The notes under the pieces: generated by a model | Databases searched by the model: none | Seen by the model: only the letters and a program-made list of their open reading frames with translations | What the model was told of the DNA's origin: nothing | Shown: piece after piece, positions 49,282 to 62,245 of the stretch | Layout of the letters: each line of letters begins with the position of its first letter | How positions within the stretch are numbered: position 1 is the stretch's first letter | Position numbers and translations under genes: made by a program | From: Rhodeus uyekii | Lineage: Eukaryota > Chordata > Actinopteri > Cypriniformes > Acheilognathidae | Direction of reading: 5' to 3' | Length of the DNA: 64,000 bases | NCBI GenBank assembly: GCA_037043235.1 | Contig: JAWRVZ010000248.1 | Span: 1-64,000 of the forward strand

Positions 49282-50293
49282 AGGGGTCATTTGATTTGAT
49301 TGATCAAAGGGGGCGTTTTCGTGCTTTCCTTTTTCTTTAGTGTGTTATGTAGCTGTTTGTACATGTATAAGCTGTGGAGATGCTGTTTCTTTACGAAAGG
49401 AAAAGTGGCACTTTATTTGGCCTTCCAACAGTGGACGCAATTAGAAATCAAGATTTATTTACAATACTGTGTAGAAGAACAATACAACCCAAACGCTTGT
49501 GTGAGTGCGGCACATTTTACAGAGGATAGTTTCCTGAAGAACTAAAGAACAAAGCAGACAGTGCATAAAGCTTATTTCTAAAAAATGGGGTAATTCCAAC
49601 ATTCCTAGAGCAATCTTATAGGAATTACAGCCTGTAAGTATGTTTTATTATTTGTTAAAGTATTCGCTATTGACTGTTCAAATGCAGAGTTTTGTGTAGA
49701 GAAATGCATATTGTTTGTTGTTCTTACGATCAAAAGTGCAGAGATGGATTTATGTTTACAAATGTAGATCTCCACTTATAACTTGTGGTGAACAATGACT
49801 AATATAGATGCACTTCGTGTTCTGTTTCACACTGGTCTCTCAAGCAGAGCAGAAGCATCATGCGCCCAATGGGCTTTCACAGTGGCAGCGTTTGTTACGT
49901 GCAGCTGTACCGATCAATCTGCATTTTTAGAATCAGACTGGGGCTAGAATTGATTTGGTAAAACTGACAATATTATTAATTAACTGTCGTTAAAATTGCA
50001 TTGGAGGCTGAAGCTTGTGATTACGGTAAGGGCCGTTGCACTTCCGACACGCGCTTGAGGTGTTCGGCCAATCACAACGCACTGGGTCAGTGGGCAAATC
50101 AGAGCGCACTACGCTTTTCGGAAGGAGGAGCTTTGTAGAAATCAACATGTTTCAGAAAGACGGTGCATAAAGGAGCTACAATTAAAGTCCAGTATGTGAA
50201 AAATAATGTATTTTTGTAAACACTCATATTTTATTTTACATATCATATTACACCCAATACACCAAATAATGAAAATAGCATCATATGACCCCT
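49282..50293. mobile_element. Kolobok-like DNA element, TTAA target
   Basis: TTAA/AGGGGTCATTTGAT at the left and ATCATATGACCCCT/TTAA at the right give a near-perfect terminal inverted repeat with a TTAA duplication. It carries a degraded THAP-type fragment (next entry). TTAA targets together with a THAP domain are the known signature of Kolobok elements; piggyBac also uses TTAA but has no THAP. Confidence 0.8.
49363..49545 (+). pseudogene. THAP-domain transposase remnant
   Basis: The frame encodes LAFQQWTQLEIKIYLQYCVE, EQYNPNACVSAAHFTEDSFL and KN, then a stop. C-x3-HF-x-ED-x-F is the second half of the THAP zinc-binding domain. The first Cys pair and the catalytic transposase part are missing, so it is not a working gene. 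Confidence 0.7.
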
Positions 50294-51696
50294 TTAAAAA
50301 ATTATAAAAACTAAAAGTAAAAAGTATTTCTGTAGTATTGTGAAAATTATGATTGTAGGAAATGGAAGGTTAAGTCAAGTAATCCCAGCTGAAATGATCA
50401 GCAAATGATTCATCACATTGAAAATGATAGGTAAAGTCATGTGTATTTCATTATGGGATAGCATTAGATTTTCGAAAATGTGCTTACTTTGCGCAGCATA
50501 CAGTACTTCAAACAGTATGATTAGAACGGTAGAATGCCATTTCAAACCCAGCAATCCACAAGATTAATCAGCAGCAATGTGATCAACATAAACAAAAGCT
50601 ATTCTACCTCCTCCTCGCCCCACTTCCTTTTTCATATTCATCCCTCACTCCATGCTTTCTGGGAAGTGGTGGAAAGAAATGCCATACAAGCCTTGATGGG
50701 TGAAGAGAAACCAAGTGCAGACAAAGGTAATCAGGAACAGATGGGAAATGATTTGGCAGCATAAGGACACAAGTTGCCTGCTGATGAAGGGATGAACTCA
50801 AACTCAAGAAAGAGGGGAAAAAGTTTAGAGGGGTTAAAAGAGGAGGAAAGGGAGAACATCTGAGTAAGGGTTAACTATTCCTGACCAGTACAAAAAAAGA
50901 CAATAGCAAAAGTAGTCTGTCTGTGTTTTTGAGGGAGCTTTGTCTAATTTCTATGAAAAAACTGTTTTGGAAAGCTATTTGAAACCACTGTGCGAAACCC
51001 ATCCAAGATTTCTGTTGCCTCAAAGTCGTGTAAAACTGCCTGACAATATTCTGCATACCTCCTCCAGTAAAAATAAAACACTCTCCATCTTCATTGAAAA
51101 AAAATAGTGGCAACAAATAGGTCAGGACCCAAAAGCGGCCTCAGAGGCTGATGCTGGTTTTAAGTTCCCCTCATTTCCTAGAAACTGCATTGAAACAGCT
51201 TAAGTTCAGCAAGTAATCTTAAAACACTAAGAGGTCTTTGTACCCTACAAATAGTGATGGACTACATGCCCCTGTGCCCTGCGCACCCTTTCAAGCCTCC
51301 AGGCTTTTTACTCTTTATTTCCTGCTTGGCAAAAGCCTCTTTACTTAGATTACCTCCTGTTAGAGTATTGTTTATTATGAAGTCACTAGATTGAGATTGT
51401 GGTTTTCATTAAAACATTGTCTTATTTAAATCTTGGCAAAGAACAGCTAAGATTTGGTCATCCATGTTCTTCATTTGTGTGCCTCAAACTATACTGCTTT
51501 GAGGCTTGCCAACCAGCACCAATATTTTGATCAAAACTTTCATGGCCCCCAAAATATTTTTTGTGTTGAACATGCCATATATCTAAAGAAAGAACAGATC
51601 CTATGCTTTTAAACAAAAACAAATTAATCTTGTGAGGCCGACGAAGGGCAATGGGGGTAATGTGGCAAGAAAGGTGGGGCTGAGAGCTGTCGGAAG

Positions 51697-52140
51697 CAGG
51701 GGCGATTCTAGGATTTTGATTTTAGGGGGGCTCAGCCCCCAATAAGGGTATGATTAAAAAAATATTATTTGACTATTAGGGTAGGGTGGTATGCTACTAA
51801 CCTTACTGCAATCCACTATTCCATGATTAGAACTGCACCGATGCAGGTGTAATATCATAGCATTAGCAATCTATCAATAAATGCACGCACACACGACACA
51901 CACCTTGATGTTCACTCTGCTCGGCGCCCCTGCAGATTGAAAAATGCGCTAAAACCAAGCAGACTCAGATTCAGACAAGGGGAGGAGCCGAAACTTGACG
52001 CAGGTTGCCCGTTTCAAATGAGTTTTTTTTAAAGGGGACTGAAGCGATCAAAAATTTATTAATCAAATATATTTTTTAGGGGGGCTGGGCAGAAGTTTAG
52101 GGGCTGAAGCCCCCCTAAAAAGGGCCTAGTGACGCCCCTG
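51697..52140. mobile_element. hAT-type MITE with exact 8-bp target duplication
   Basis: The 444-bp element starts CAGGGGCGATTCTAGG and ends CCTAGTGACGCCCCTG, inverted repeats. It is flanked on both sides by GTCGGAAG (51689-51696 and 52141-52148). A second inner inverted pair (AGGGGGGCTCAGCCCC and GGGGCTGAAGCCCCCCT) lies just inside. Confidence 0.92.
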
Positions 52141-52650
52141 GTCGGAAGCCTTGTTACATATTACACATTGAAATTTTAAACATTAAAATATTACACATTG
52201 CTCTTTGTATTGAATTTTTTAATGAAAAAACAAGGAAATATATTTATATATAGATACTAAAAGACATTTCTTTTCTATAGTGCAGCTGTTTAATGAGGCA
52301 GCAACATATGATAGAGAGGACAGTACAAGAAACGCTATTAATAATCTTTTATTGTGCAAAAGTACTTATGCGCATTCCGTGCGCAAACTGACGTGCTCGA
52401 AGTAATATGGAGTCGCAACGCTTCGCACTGCAAAGTTCAAAGCACAATGGGAAGAGATATTGCGTAGTGTATTATATATATCTATGTCATATTTTGTTGA
52501 AACTTTTCTTTTAACGGTTAAAAATGTAAGTTACCGTGCGTGCGAATAACAATTTATAGTGCTCTCTACTCCAGTGTTGTGATCTAACATACACTCGGTA
52601 GCAAGAAACATAATTTAGAAACAGCAATGAACTCAAGATAGCAAGAAATA

Positions 52651-53025
52651 CAGTAATCCCTCGTTTATCACGGTTAATGTGGACCGGAACCCCCCGCGAT
52701 AGGTGAAAATCCGCGAAATAGGATCAGCCAATCAGCTCACGGGATACATCGACTCGTGCTCTTATTCGTTGATCTCGCGCTGGTAACCAATCACGTGCTT
52801 GTCTGAGTGCCCGTGGGTGTGTACAAAGCCTCTGAGAGAGTTTCTCTCTTTGTCTGGCATCCTGGGAAACCATTTCTCTCTCGCATCACGATAAAACAAC
52901 GCTGTTTTCCTCAATACAGCTGCCGATATGGCGGTATTTTTTAACTTTTATTTTTCGATTAACATTTTGGAAAAATCTGCGATGCACTGAGGCCGCAAAA
53001 ATTGGTAAGTGGCGAGGGATTACTG
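52651..53025 (+). mobile_element. Pogo/Tigger-like MITE (copy A, complete)
   Basis: TA/CAGTAATCCCTCG and CGAGGGATTACTG/TA are exact inverted ends. The 375-bp body has CpG-rich and CCAATCA segments and matches the reverse-oriented truncated copy at 17285-17571. No coding capacity. A start in the body reading GATATGGCGG is shared by both copies. Confidence 0.9.
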
Positions 53026-55042
53026 TAGTTCTTTTGTGCGAAACCATAAATCGGTAACGAATGATACGCTGATTTATAATATATATAATGCTGAATGATC
53101 GTAGTACATGTGCATAAGCAATACTTCTATCGCTCGTTTCTGCTTCTTTGTTGCTCATGTTTTGTTCCGGAGAGTCTGTATACTCTTTCAGAAGATGTCA
53201 TATAACAGTGAGAACATGGATTCTCGGACAATCACAACCAGTGTAATCCAATTCCCGAACGAATGACTCTATTGAGTTGGTTGTTCTTAGCAAAATTAAA
53301 CAAATGTATTTGATCTATAGTTAAGGCCAATTAAAAGAATCCTTAATTTAGTCGTTAATTGGAATTTAAAGGAACCAGAAACATTAAGAAAAATCTGAAT
53401 CATTCAGGTTTTATCCTGTAGTCACATCCAGTTACAATTAAAAACAATAAAACAGAAATTTTGTGAAAGAGAGAAATAATTAAACTTTTCCAGCGCATGA
53501 TTCACTTGTCCATCTGTGGAGAAGCAGAAGTTGGAGCTCAAGCCACAGGAAGATATGACCTTGCAGAGCAACATCTCCTCCAAGAAACTCAGCTGTGGCC
53601 TTGAAGGACTTGAACTTCGTAATTGGCTGCTCTTGGGGGCAAATCAAGAACGAGAAGCATCTGCGAGCAACAGATGGCGTGTCAATATATACTAAATGTG
53701 ACACGGAATTTCAGTAAGGGCCTTGTAATCTGTTAGTGCAGACATGAGGAACGAGAATGTGTGTGATCTGAGACGGCAAGAAGCATTTTGTGCTGTCAGA
53801 CTACACCGGCGGAGACGGGGAGCCATCAGGCACAAGTAAGACTCTGATAATTGAACCCACATGACAGACTGAATGCAACGCACTCTCTCTGAAAACTGAG
53901 AAATCGTTGGTCTCAATCCTCTCTGGAAACTAGGCAGTCTCTCTTCATCTCCATTTGGATGACATGCAAGCAGAAAGTCTCCTCACTTAAGCTTGACACT
54001 GCGCTGTAACAATATGAAAGAGCGGCAGACCACTGGCCTCCACAAACACTGTCTTACCCACTAACAACAAGACTTGATTTACACAAACCAGAGGATTCAA
54101 ACTGGGAAAGACCCCAAAAACAAAAACTTGGTGTATCACACTCCTCAATTCATTTTCCGCTGGCTCTTTAAAATAAACAAAGCGCAAACAAGGGAATTAA
54201 GATCATGATCACTGATGCACTGTCAGCAGAAGTGACTTATGTAACAACCGGTAATGAACTCTGAATCCATCAACGGAGACCATAATGTGAGAGCTATTCA
54301 TGACCGGCTGTGGAGCATGAACATTTTAGTCAGCTTGAAAAACCACAAACTCCTGAACTAGCCAGACTTGACCACACCAACCCTATAAACACAGAGTTTT
54401 TTCTTTAAAAAAAACAATAGATTATTTATTTTATGACCAATATCACCTAAACAATGAGCCTCTTAGGTTTTCTTATGATTTTCATGATGTTCACCAGCAG
54501 AGGGTGGTAGTCTAGTGCAGGGGGGTTTCAGTCTTTTAGATGCAACAGTTCCCCAAACATGATCATCCTCATGCAAGGGATCCTCTTACTCAAATATAAA
54601 AGCAGCAATATATTTTCATATATAAAAGGCAACATTTCTTGTTTAAAGACACAACTTAAGATGTGCACATCTCTTAAAATGTGCACAATATTATGTAGAA
54701 TACATTTAATTTCTATTACATAATTACATGTTTTACATTATTTCTATTATTTATTTTAGTCCCCGTTTATTATTTATGTATACCATATTTTAATTTTCTA
54801 TTCAATATTTTACTTTTTTTCAGTTTGAAAACCCATTTATTGCGATCTAACGGTCGATCGCAAAGGTAGTGTGGGTAGATCGCATGGAATTAAGAAAGTA
54901 GACGTCAGCCCATCATCCATCCTCACTAACATCTGACCTCTTCTGACACATGTGCACAGCGGTGCCAAGTGCTGCAAAACTCTAGCAAGCTAGCGAGATA
55001 GTCTCCAATTTTTTTCTTTTAAACTAAAGAAAGGGTATAAAA

Positions 55043-55282
55043 ATGAGTGGGGGAGCTGAACAAAGTAAAAAGTCAAAAACGTATCACTTCTATACGGAGT
55101 GTGAGGTGGATTTTTTTTTTTTTACCATGTCATTTTCGAAGTGCGTTTGCTTCATCTGCCAGTCTGTCATCGCTGTACCGAAGAAGGGAAATGTGGAGCG
55201 GCATTTTCAGACTGTTCATAAAAACTACACCACTGACTTCCCTCCAAAAAGCGAAAGGAGAAGAAGAAGGGTGAAAAACTAA
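55043..55282 (+). pseudogene. hAT transposase N-terminal BED-finger remnant
   Basis: The 79-codon frame includes CVCFICQSVIAVPKKGNVER followed by HFQTVHKNY. The C-x2-C and H-x4-H spacing fits the BED zinc finger of hAT (Charlie-like) transposases. A stop follows at once and the catalytic part is absent. About 140 bp later, AAGTGTGGGCACCCCTG (ending near 55424) looks like a hAT right terminus, so this is an internally deleted element whose left end I could not place. Confidence 0.68.
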
Positions 55283-55847
55283 AATCTCAGTTGTGCACAT
55301 AAATAATTCTCCATATATATTTATAAATAAATGTGTGTTGTTTTTATAGTAGGTAGATCATTTTGTATTGGTCATTTTATAAGTAGCTCACAAGCCAAAA
55401 AAGTGTGGGCACCCCTGCTTTAGACCAATGTATTTTCATGACTTTCCATAACTTTTCCAGTTGTTCATGAGTAGGCCTTTTCAAAAACCATCACTCAAAT
55501 GAGAAATTTCATACCACTGAAATATTTATACTCACTAAAACATTAATTTCAATACCTTTCCAAGTCTTGGAACTATTTTTTGTTTATATTATGTGATATT
55601 TACTGATTTTCCATGATCTTGGGAACCCTAGGGCAGTTCTTGAAGTTACTTTGGATAAAAAGTTATCTGCAAATCAAGACGCTTCACTAAAAACAATCCT
55701 AACATAAGGCTACGTAGTACGTTTGATATCAAAGTGTAAATATTAGACTTCAGCGGCTATACCCCAAGCTTACCGAGCTCTCCCTGCCAAAAGTAGTTGC
55801 GGACAGACCGGCGTGGAGTCGTGCCAGGAGAAGCGCTCTCTCTACCT

Positions 55848-56038
55848 CAACAGTTCCCAAACCTGTTCCTGGAGTCCCCCCAACAGTACACATTTTGTAT
55901 GTCTCATCTGACACACCCTTTTCGGGTCTTGGAGCCTCTACTAACAAACTGATGAGTTGAATCAGGTGCGTTTGATTAGGGAGAAGTCCAACATTTGTAT
56001 TGTTGGGGGGCCTCCAGGAACAGAATTGGGAACCACTG
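55848..56038. mobile_element. hAT-type MITE, 191 bp, exact target duplication
   Basis: Starts CAACAGTTCCCAAACCTGTT and ends inverted as AACAGAATTGGGAACCACTG. CTCTACCT flanks both sides (55840-55847 and 56039-56046), an exact 8-bp duplication. The flanking bases show the insertion interrupted an otherwise continuous sequence. Confidence 0.92.
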
Positions 56039-56596
56039 CTCTACCTGACAGGGAGCAGGTCTCCTAGGCGTCCTCGTGGCCAACTTACGCATTCAAACTA
56101 CATAATTTATCCAACTTTCAAACGTCCATGTCTCAAATAAGCCAAATGGTGCAGTATTATGCTTGTATAATAACTGCATATTTCACGAGGGAGACTGTTG
56201 CTCTGTAATTCTTCATTTTTTTGTCAACCAGTCATTCCATTTGATAGCAGTTAATCAGGCATTACTGGAAATAGTACAAGTGCAGATAACTTATTAAATC
56301 GCCTAGGGAACTGGACGCCTTCCTCAAAGGCTCCTGGCACAGATTTCGACTCTGCACCCCACAGACAAAGAGAGATATTTCTGCTTTCTGCTAGAGTGAT
56401 CACCAGCAGGTCTGACAGCGCTGCTGTCTCCATCATTTTAGTTTCACAGTAAATGGGTGACAAATTGACAGCAGAAGAGACATATGCATATGTATCCCTA
56501 AAAAGTTTTCCGTTAAAATAAGAATGGTAACCATGCACGTATAAAATATATTCATTTGAACGCTTTGACATAAAAAAGAATTGACAATGACCTTAC

Positions 56597-56810
56597 CGTT
56601 TAATTGTGCAGGAACGGGCAATTTGGTGACCCTGAGATTTACCGACCAACGTTTGGTCTGTCGTCCTCCTTCAACATCGGGTAGTTCTCTGCCACATACT
56701 GAGATGAGCCGGTAGACTGTGCTTTGGCGCTGCGTGGTTTCTCTGCTTACTTCAGTCTTAACGCTGAAGAGAGGAACTGAGTTCGGACTGCGTTTTGGTG
56801 ATGTCGGATT
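56597..56810 (-). promoter_or_regulatory. adamts10: Possible non-coding first exon/promoter of adamts10
   Basis: On the minus strand, a relatively CpG-rich stretch ends in a good donor ATTAAACG/GTAAGGTC at 56596-56595. It lies 8 kb upstream of the start-codon exon, where a 5' untranslated exon would be expected. There is no coding check possible, and a matching acceptor before the start-codon exon is not obvious. Confidence 0.3.
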
Positions 56811-58189
56811 CGCGAACGAATCGTTCTTTTGAACAGGTTCTTTTTAGTGACTCGATTGAGCCGATTCGTACGCGGTAGGGGAGACCGACGTCTAAAATTT
56901 CCTCAAGTACCGGTAACCAACTTCAGCATTATTATTAATATTATTATCCTCCATTATCCTCCCGCCACCCCCATCCCACACTATCCCATTTTGAAAATGT
57001 TTAAAATTAAAACGTTAAACTTTTAAACGGATTTAAACGGAAGACAAACAACAAAAACAATGGAAACAATTAAAAATATATAAATGTGCTCCAAGCGACA
57101 TTTAAGGAGGGTATGTGTAAATATAAAACCAAATTTACTTCAGAATAACGATTATTCTTTGTTACCCACACCATTTTGAACTTTTGAAATAAAAACAATG
57201 ACGTTTTAACAGGAAATAGGCCAGAACAGGAAAGAATAATAGCCTACGGCCTAAACATTAAAAGTGCAGCAATGGTAAACTGCAAGAAGAAATACTCAAA
57301 TGAAAATATCACTGAGCTGAATAACTCTCTCCAGATATAATTTTGCGCGAGCGGTTTTCAGTTTGAAGGGTGAATTGTGTTCATTACTTCTCTTTTGTCA
57401 ATGCGTCATCGGTGGAGCCAATTCGCCTGAAAGATGATGAGCATGATTTGCTCTTATTGACAGGTAAAAAACAAAACAAAAACCATGGTTGCAGTTGCAC
57501 CAAAGCTGAAGCAATCATCTCTGACTGGAGGTTGTATAAAGAGGGGTATGTCTATGCTAAGGTGGCATTAAATCATTTATAATAATCACTGCAATATTCT
57601 ATTAAAAATAAGAAAAGTTAATTTGTCCATTTCCATGTAGAAGTTGTTTAAGCAAACGTGTGTGGCTGTTATAAAGAGTTAAAGAGCACTTCATGTGTTC
57701 AAACATCTGAGAAAAGTCTATAAGATGTCAGTTTTACAAACATTACAAATCATAAACATCTTAAAAACATTTTCTAAATGTCAATTCAACGTCTGACAGG
57801 AAACGTCTTAGAGAGGTATTGCAGATGAGCAAACACGTCTTCCAGATGTAAACAGACACCTCAAATAGACATCTCTGATTTGTATGTGTCCTATCAGGGC
57901 TATTCATTGTTTTGTTTTTTATATTCACCAGCATGGTCGTTAATCGAATTATGATTCAAATGTGAAATAAGCCTACTTTCTTACCTTAATTTCTTTCTCT
58001 CTCTCTCTTACTTTCTTTTTTTACATTTATATTTATATCAAAGAAACATAATTTAAAAGCGGGAGTCTTCTGCTATTATTGTTAAACTGATGGTGTTTTC
58101 TAAAACATCTATAAATCATTCTATCACTTCAGAACAATTCGAATCTTTTTGAAGAGTTTCGTTTAAAACGAGCTGTCCGAACGAATCGA

Positions 58190-58440
58190 TTCTTTTAAAC
58201 GAATCAGACTTCCCCGTGCTGCAGCTCTCATTTGCAGGAAGACAGACGCTGAAGGCTGGGAGGAGCCATCGCTAAAGAACAATCGCGCTCTGTGAGTCGC
58301 ACCGTTTCATTCGCTTTGATGAGCTCGTGCTCAGAGGAGGCCGCCTCGATCACCTGTTGGATATCGGATCCGGAACAGGGCCGGATACCAGATGCGCTTT
58401 CGTTAACAGTTATGTACCCTCGGAGGAAAACGTAGAAAAC
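58190..58440. promoter_or_regulatory. CpG-rich stretch, possible promoter
   Basis: In otherwise AT-rich DNA this segment has many CpG dinucleotides and GC-rich runs (for example GAGGAGGCCGCCTCG, GGATCCGGAACAGGGCCGG). It could serve either divergent gene. No TATA box or initiator decides the direction. Confidence 0.35.
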
Positions 58441-59410
58441 ATATAAATGAAGAACAGACGTGAAATAGTGGATAGTTCGGTTTCGGATCTAAGAGACCCC
58501 AAGCCTCTTTTAATCTAAAAAGGAAAAAAAAGACAAAGAAAAAAAGGGAACATAAAAATGTGTTTTGACATAGTTGAAATGTTTTGAAAAGTGATTAAAA
58601 ACTACTTTTTAATTTGTTAAAAAATTTAAAAGGGTTCTGCTTTGAGACTCGACTTAAACACAGTGCATTTTCACATGCTACGGTTTTCTGTTTGTAGTTT
58701 GTATGTCAGTTTTATTGTCACAATTTTGTGTTATTGTCATTTTCTGCAAGTAACAGAAGAAGAGACTGCTACATTTTTCAATCACATTTCTGAAAAGTTA
58801 GTGCATGTCTATTTTGTAAGAGAAAAAAAACCCCAAAGGAATTAATATCTCAATAATTCAAATCAGTTGAATGTTTATTTTAGGTCAAAAAAACATATTT
58901 AAAGTAATTTTAATGAGATAAATTACTATTATTTGTAAATTATTATTATTACTACACTTGTCTCTGAGAAACCAAACATAAATATACTAAAAGAAACCCA
59001 ACAGAACATGCAGATTAAATTATCTTCTGATTCTGGCTTTTATGTTGTCTGTCCAGTTTCAAGATTTATTATATTCTCTTTTTGTGTGCAATAATAAAAT
59101 CATATAATGATATTTGTTCAAGAGAGTTTTCACTGTGCATTGCTCCAACTATATGTATCAAGTGCCTTAATGAGTTCCTAAATCAATTGAATGCAAAATA
59201 TATTAATCAATTTCTTGTAACTGTTTTATCCATTAGTTTGCAGCACAGTTATTTAAAGCATTCAGCGGTTGCCTCCCAAGACTTGGGTGAGAAAGTAAGT
59301 TACAGTTTCTGAGAAGCCTGAAGGGAATGCAAATTTGAGTGATTCGAGCAGCCCACACAATTCACCTGTGTGCACAGAAACACAGACCAATATGCATACG
59401 TTTTCTCTCA

Positions 59411-59413
<3 letters not shown>

Positions 59414-59442
<29 letters not shown>
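59414..59442. repeat. (CA)n microsatellite
   Basis: An uninterrupted CA run. About 130 bp later (59570-59625) a CT-rich tract follows. Confidence 0.95.
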
Positions 59443-59447
<5 letters not shown>

Positions 59448-62187
59448 ACTTGGCAAGCACAGAAGCCATCTAGCGTACAAGCCAGATCAGAGAGCTTCAT
59501 CACTGCGGCAGACTAAATACATTTGTTATAACTCCTTCACCAGTTCATCCGTGCCGTGTCTCCCCTATCTCTCTTTCTCTCTCTCTCTAACTCTCTCTCT
59601 CTTTCTTTCTATCCCTCTCTTCCTGGATTTCAGCTACAGGCCACGGTGAGTGTTTAATAAGATTATTCTAGCTTTTTTTTGGCTCTGTCTGCCAAGGACC
59701 GTCTGTTCATATCTCATTTCGAGGCAAATTCACAACCTTTCAAGGTCGATAAAATGTCAAATGAGGAGAGATGTTCACAAACGAGTGTTCAGTCAAATAC
59801 CGTACAGACACATAACCATTTCATTAAGTTAAGATGGTAGATATCAACTTAATTTGTAACATCTTGCTGGCACACATGTATCCTTGTTAAGCAACACTTT
59901 TGAGAGCCGTCTGAGCAGATGTGTTGTGTTGTAAAGAATGTTCTTGAAAGTCAAGTGCGTAGTTTTGAAATCTTTTCTTAAAGTTGTGATTAAGCTTTTT
60001 TTAAATAAGTTTTTTCCATGATAAAGCACTGCTAACATCTTTTTTATATATAAAAAAATCAAACCTTGCAAGATTTGTTATTTTCAAATTGTTCAATGCA
60101 TTTTTTGGAATGCCGGCATGAATGCAATGTTTTAGCCGTTTTTGAAATTATATAAGGTTTAGTTAGAAGGGTAATATGTATTTCTGCAAACATAAAATTG
60201 CATCACTTGCACTGCAGACGAACAGAGAATTCATCTGTGGCTTTAGAGACAAAGATAAAATATTTTTTGAGCTGCTGAGCAGGTGCAGAAGATCTGCAAA
60301 GTTTCTCCCCAGATAATTGGTTTGAAACAAATGTAATTTTAATTTCCAAGTACAGACCTTCATTAAGCAGTTAAAAGGATTTTAAAAGATTGTATAAATA
60401 TGAGGTTTTGACAATCCATTAACACATTTTGCTCAATTTATGTCATGCACAAAACAGGTAACACTTCTTTTAATTTAGCTTGTTTGAAACTAATGTTTAC
60501 CAGACTTCATTATTTTACATTTTATGTGGACCACTGAAACACAAAGGTTTTATTGCTGTGAGTTTGGTGGCAAGAATCCAAGTTTCACTGCCCAAATGCC
60601 CATGATATTTCAATGGTCCTGTGAGACCATCTAAATATGGGCACAAAATCATGCGAAGTTGGAGAAGAAAAAGTGTCATAAAAAAAACAAAGTGAGCAGT
60701 CTTAAAAAGGGCAGGGGTCAAATAGCCTTTTACGTATAGGAAAAAGACAGTTTTACTTTCCATTGTAGGCTATTTGGCCTTTTTGAACAAAGTTGGTTTC
60801 CATTCAAGGCAGTTGAGTTTGGGTTTATGGACATAAACATTGTGAATATTTTAGGCGTCATTAAGCAACATAGTTCAGATTCTTGTGTTCAGAACATGGA
60901 AAATCTGTAAAAGCGATGAAACCATTATTGGAGCATTTTAGTGAACGCAATCAAAAGAGCTGTAACAACTCAGGTTTCTAAGCTTTAAATTCATCTTCAA
61001 ATTCTTCATGTTTCTTCATGTGCTTCTAAACAACCTTAAAACCACCTTGATCTTATTTTTTTCTTGAATACTTTTCAAAGACGCTCGATTTCAAAGCGCT
61101 TTTTATAGAGTAAATATCTCAGATGTTTGCCTGCTTCTAAATGCATCCGTGAGACATTTCATTCGCAATGAAAAAATTACCCGCATTACGGAAGAGAAGA
61201 TGTTTCGATGAGATTCGGCCGCAATATCGTCACCCACTCTTCACACCGGAAAATAATGTTTAGACCAACAAATTATTACGTTCCATTACACTTTCCGCTG
61301 AACATTGATAATCCTTTCTTAAAGTTGCATCTTTGACTTCTGAGAAAACAAATTCAGAATAATAGGCCTACTACTAGTAGGCCTAAGTAGTTAGCCAACA
61401 TTCCCAAAATTAAATGCAATACATACAATATGTTAAAATGTATATAATTTATATAGTTCATATAATTTTGAAATACGTATGTGTATAATTTATAAATGTA
61501 TACATATTTATTAATATAATATTTAAGCAATATCCATCCATCTCCAATCTACTTAGCCTCTGTAGGGTCTGTAGGAAATATTGAAACATGTATGTGTCCC
61601 CAGTGTCTTTACTGTGGCCTGTGGTGTTTTAAGACAAAGTCTGTATGTGTGTGTGGCTGCGGCAGGGTCTTTCTATGTCTTTACTGTTGTAGTCCCTGTA
61701 AGTGTGGGCAGCTCTGTGTCCAGGAAGCTGTGGTTTAAATCAAAGCTTGGGTCTTGCATTTGTTGTCACTCCTTGTGATTCCACCTCAGAGCAACTCTGT
61801 CTGGTAGACAATGAGAGATCATTTGCATAAAACAATGGAACCTAAAGTGTGAGGTGCAGAGAAAGCAGTTGGGATTTTTTTGTTTTGTTTAGTTTTTGTG
61901 CAGTTTTCACTTTCCAGTGAAAACGTGATGGTAATATGTTTCATTATTGACCTCCTACTCTCCTACACAGCATTAGCATTCTGGAAAATGTTCATCACTA
62001 CATAAATAAGTCATTATAGACGCTTGCTTTTGTTCATGGTGCTACAGATGCATCTACCAGTACAGCATTTTTAAATGTCTGCTTCCTTTTATATTACTTT
62101 CAGAGATGTTTCAATAAACCGTGTGTCTGTTGACAAAGCTTAGGAACATTCTTGAAGCATCAGCACCTGCTCAGGGTGGATGATTGT

Positions 62188-62245
62188 CATATAAGAGCTG
62201 GCGGGGGCGGGGAAGGATATGTCTGAGTTTCCTGTTGTGGTGATT
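62188..62245 (+). promoter_or_regulatory. zap70: Possible proximal zap70 promoter elements
   Basis: Contains ATATAAGAG, then GGCGGGGGCGGGG (GC box) and TTTCCTGTTGTGGT, which holds an ETS-like TTCC core and a RUNX-like TGTGGT. ETS and RUNX sites are common in T-cell genes. It lies 370 bp upstream of the start codon, but the splice acceptor at 62573 suggests the main 5' exon is farther away. Confidence 0.3.

Noticed and set aside
53480..54187. Three minus-strand open frames of 66-74 codons
   Set aside because: No splice-consistent exon, no domain and no codon signal. They are treated as chance frames.
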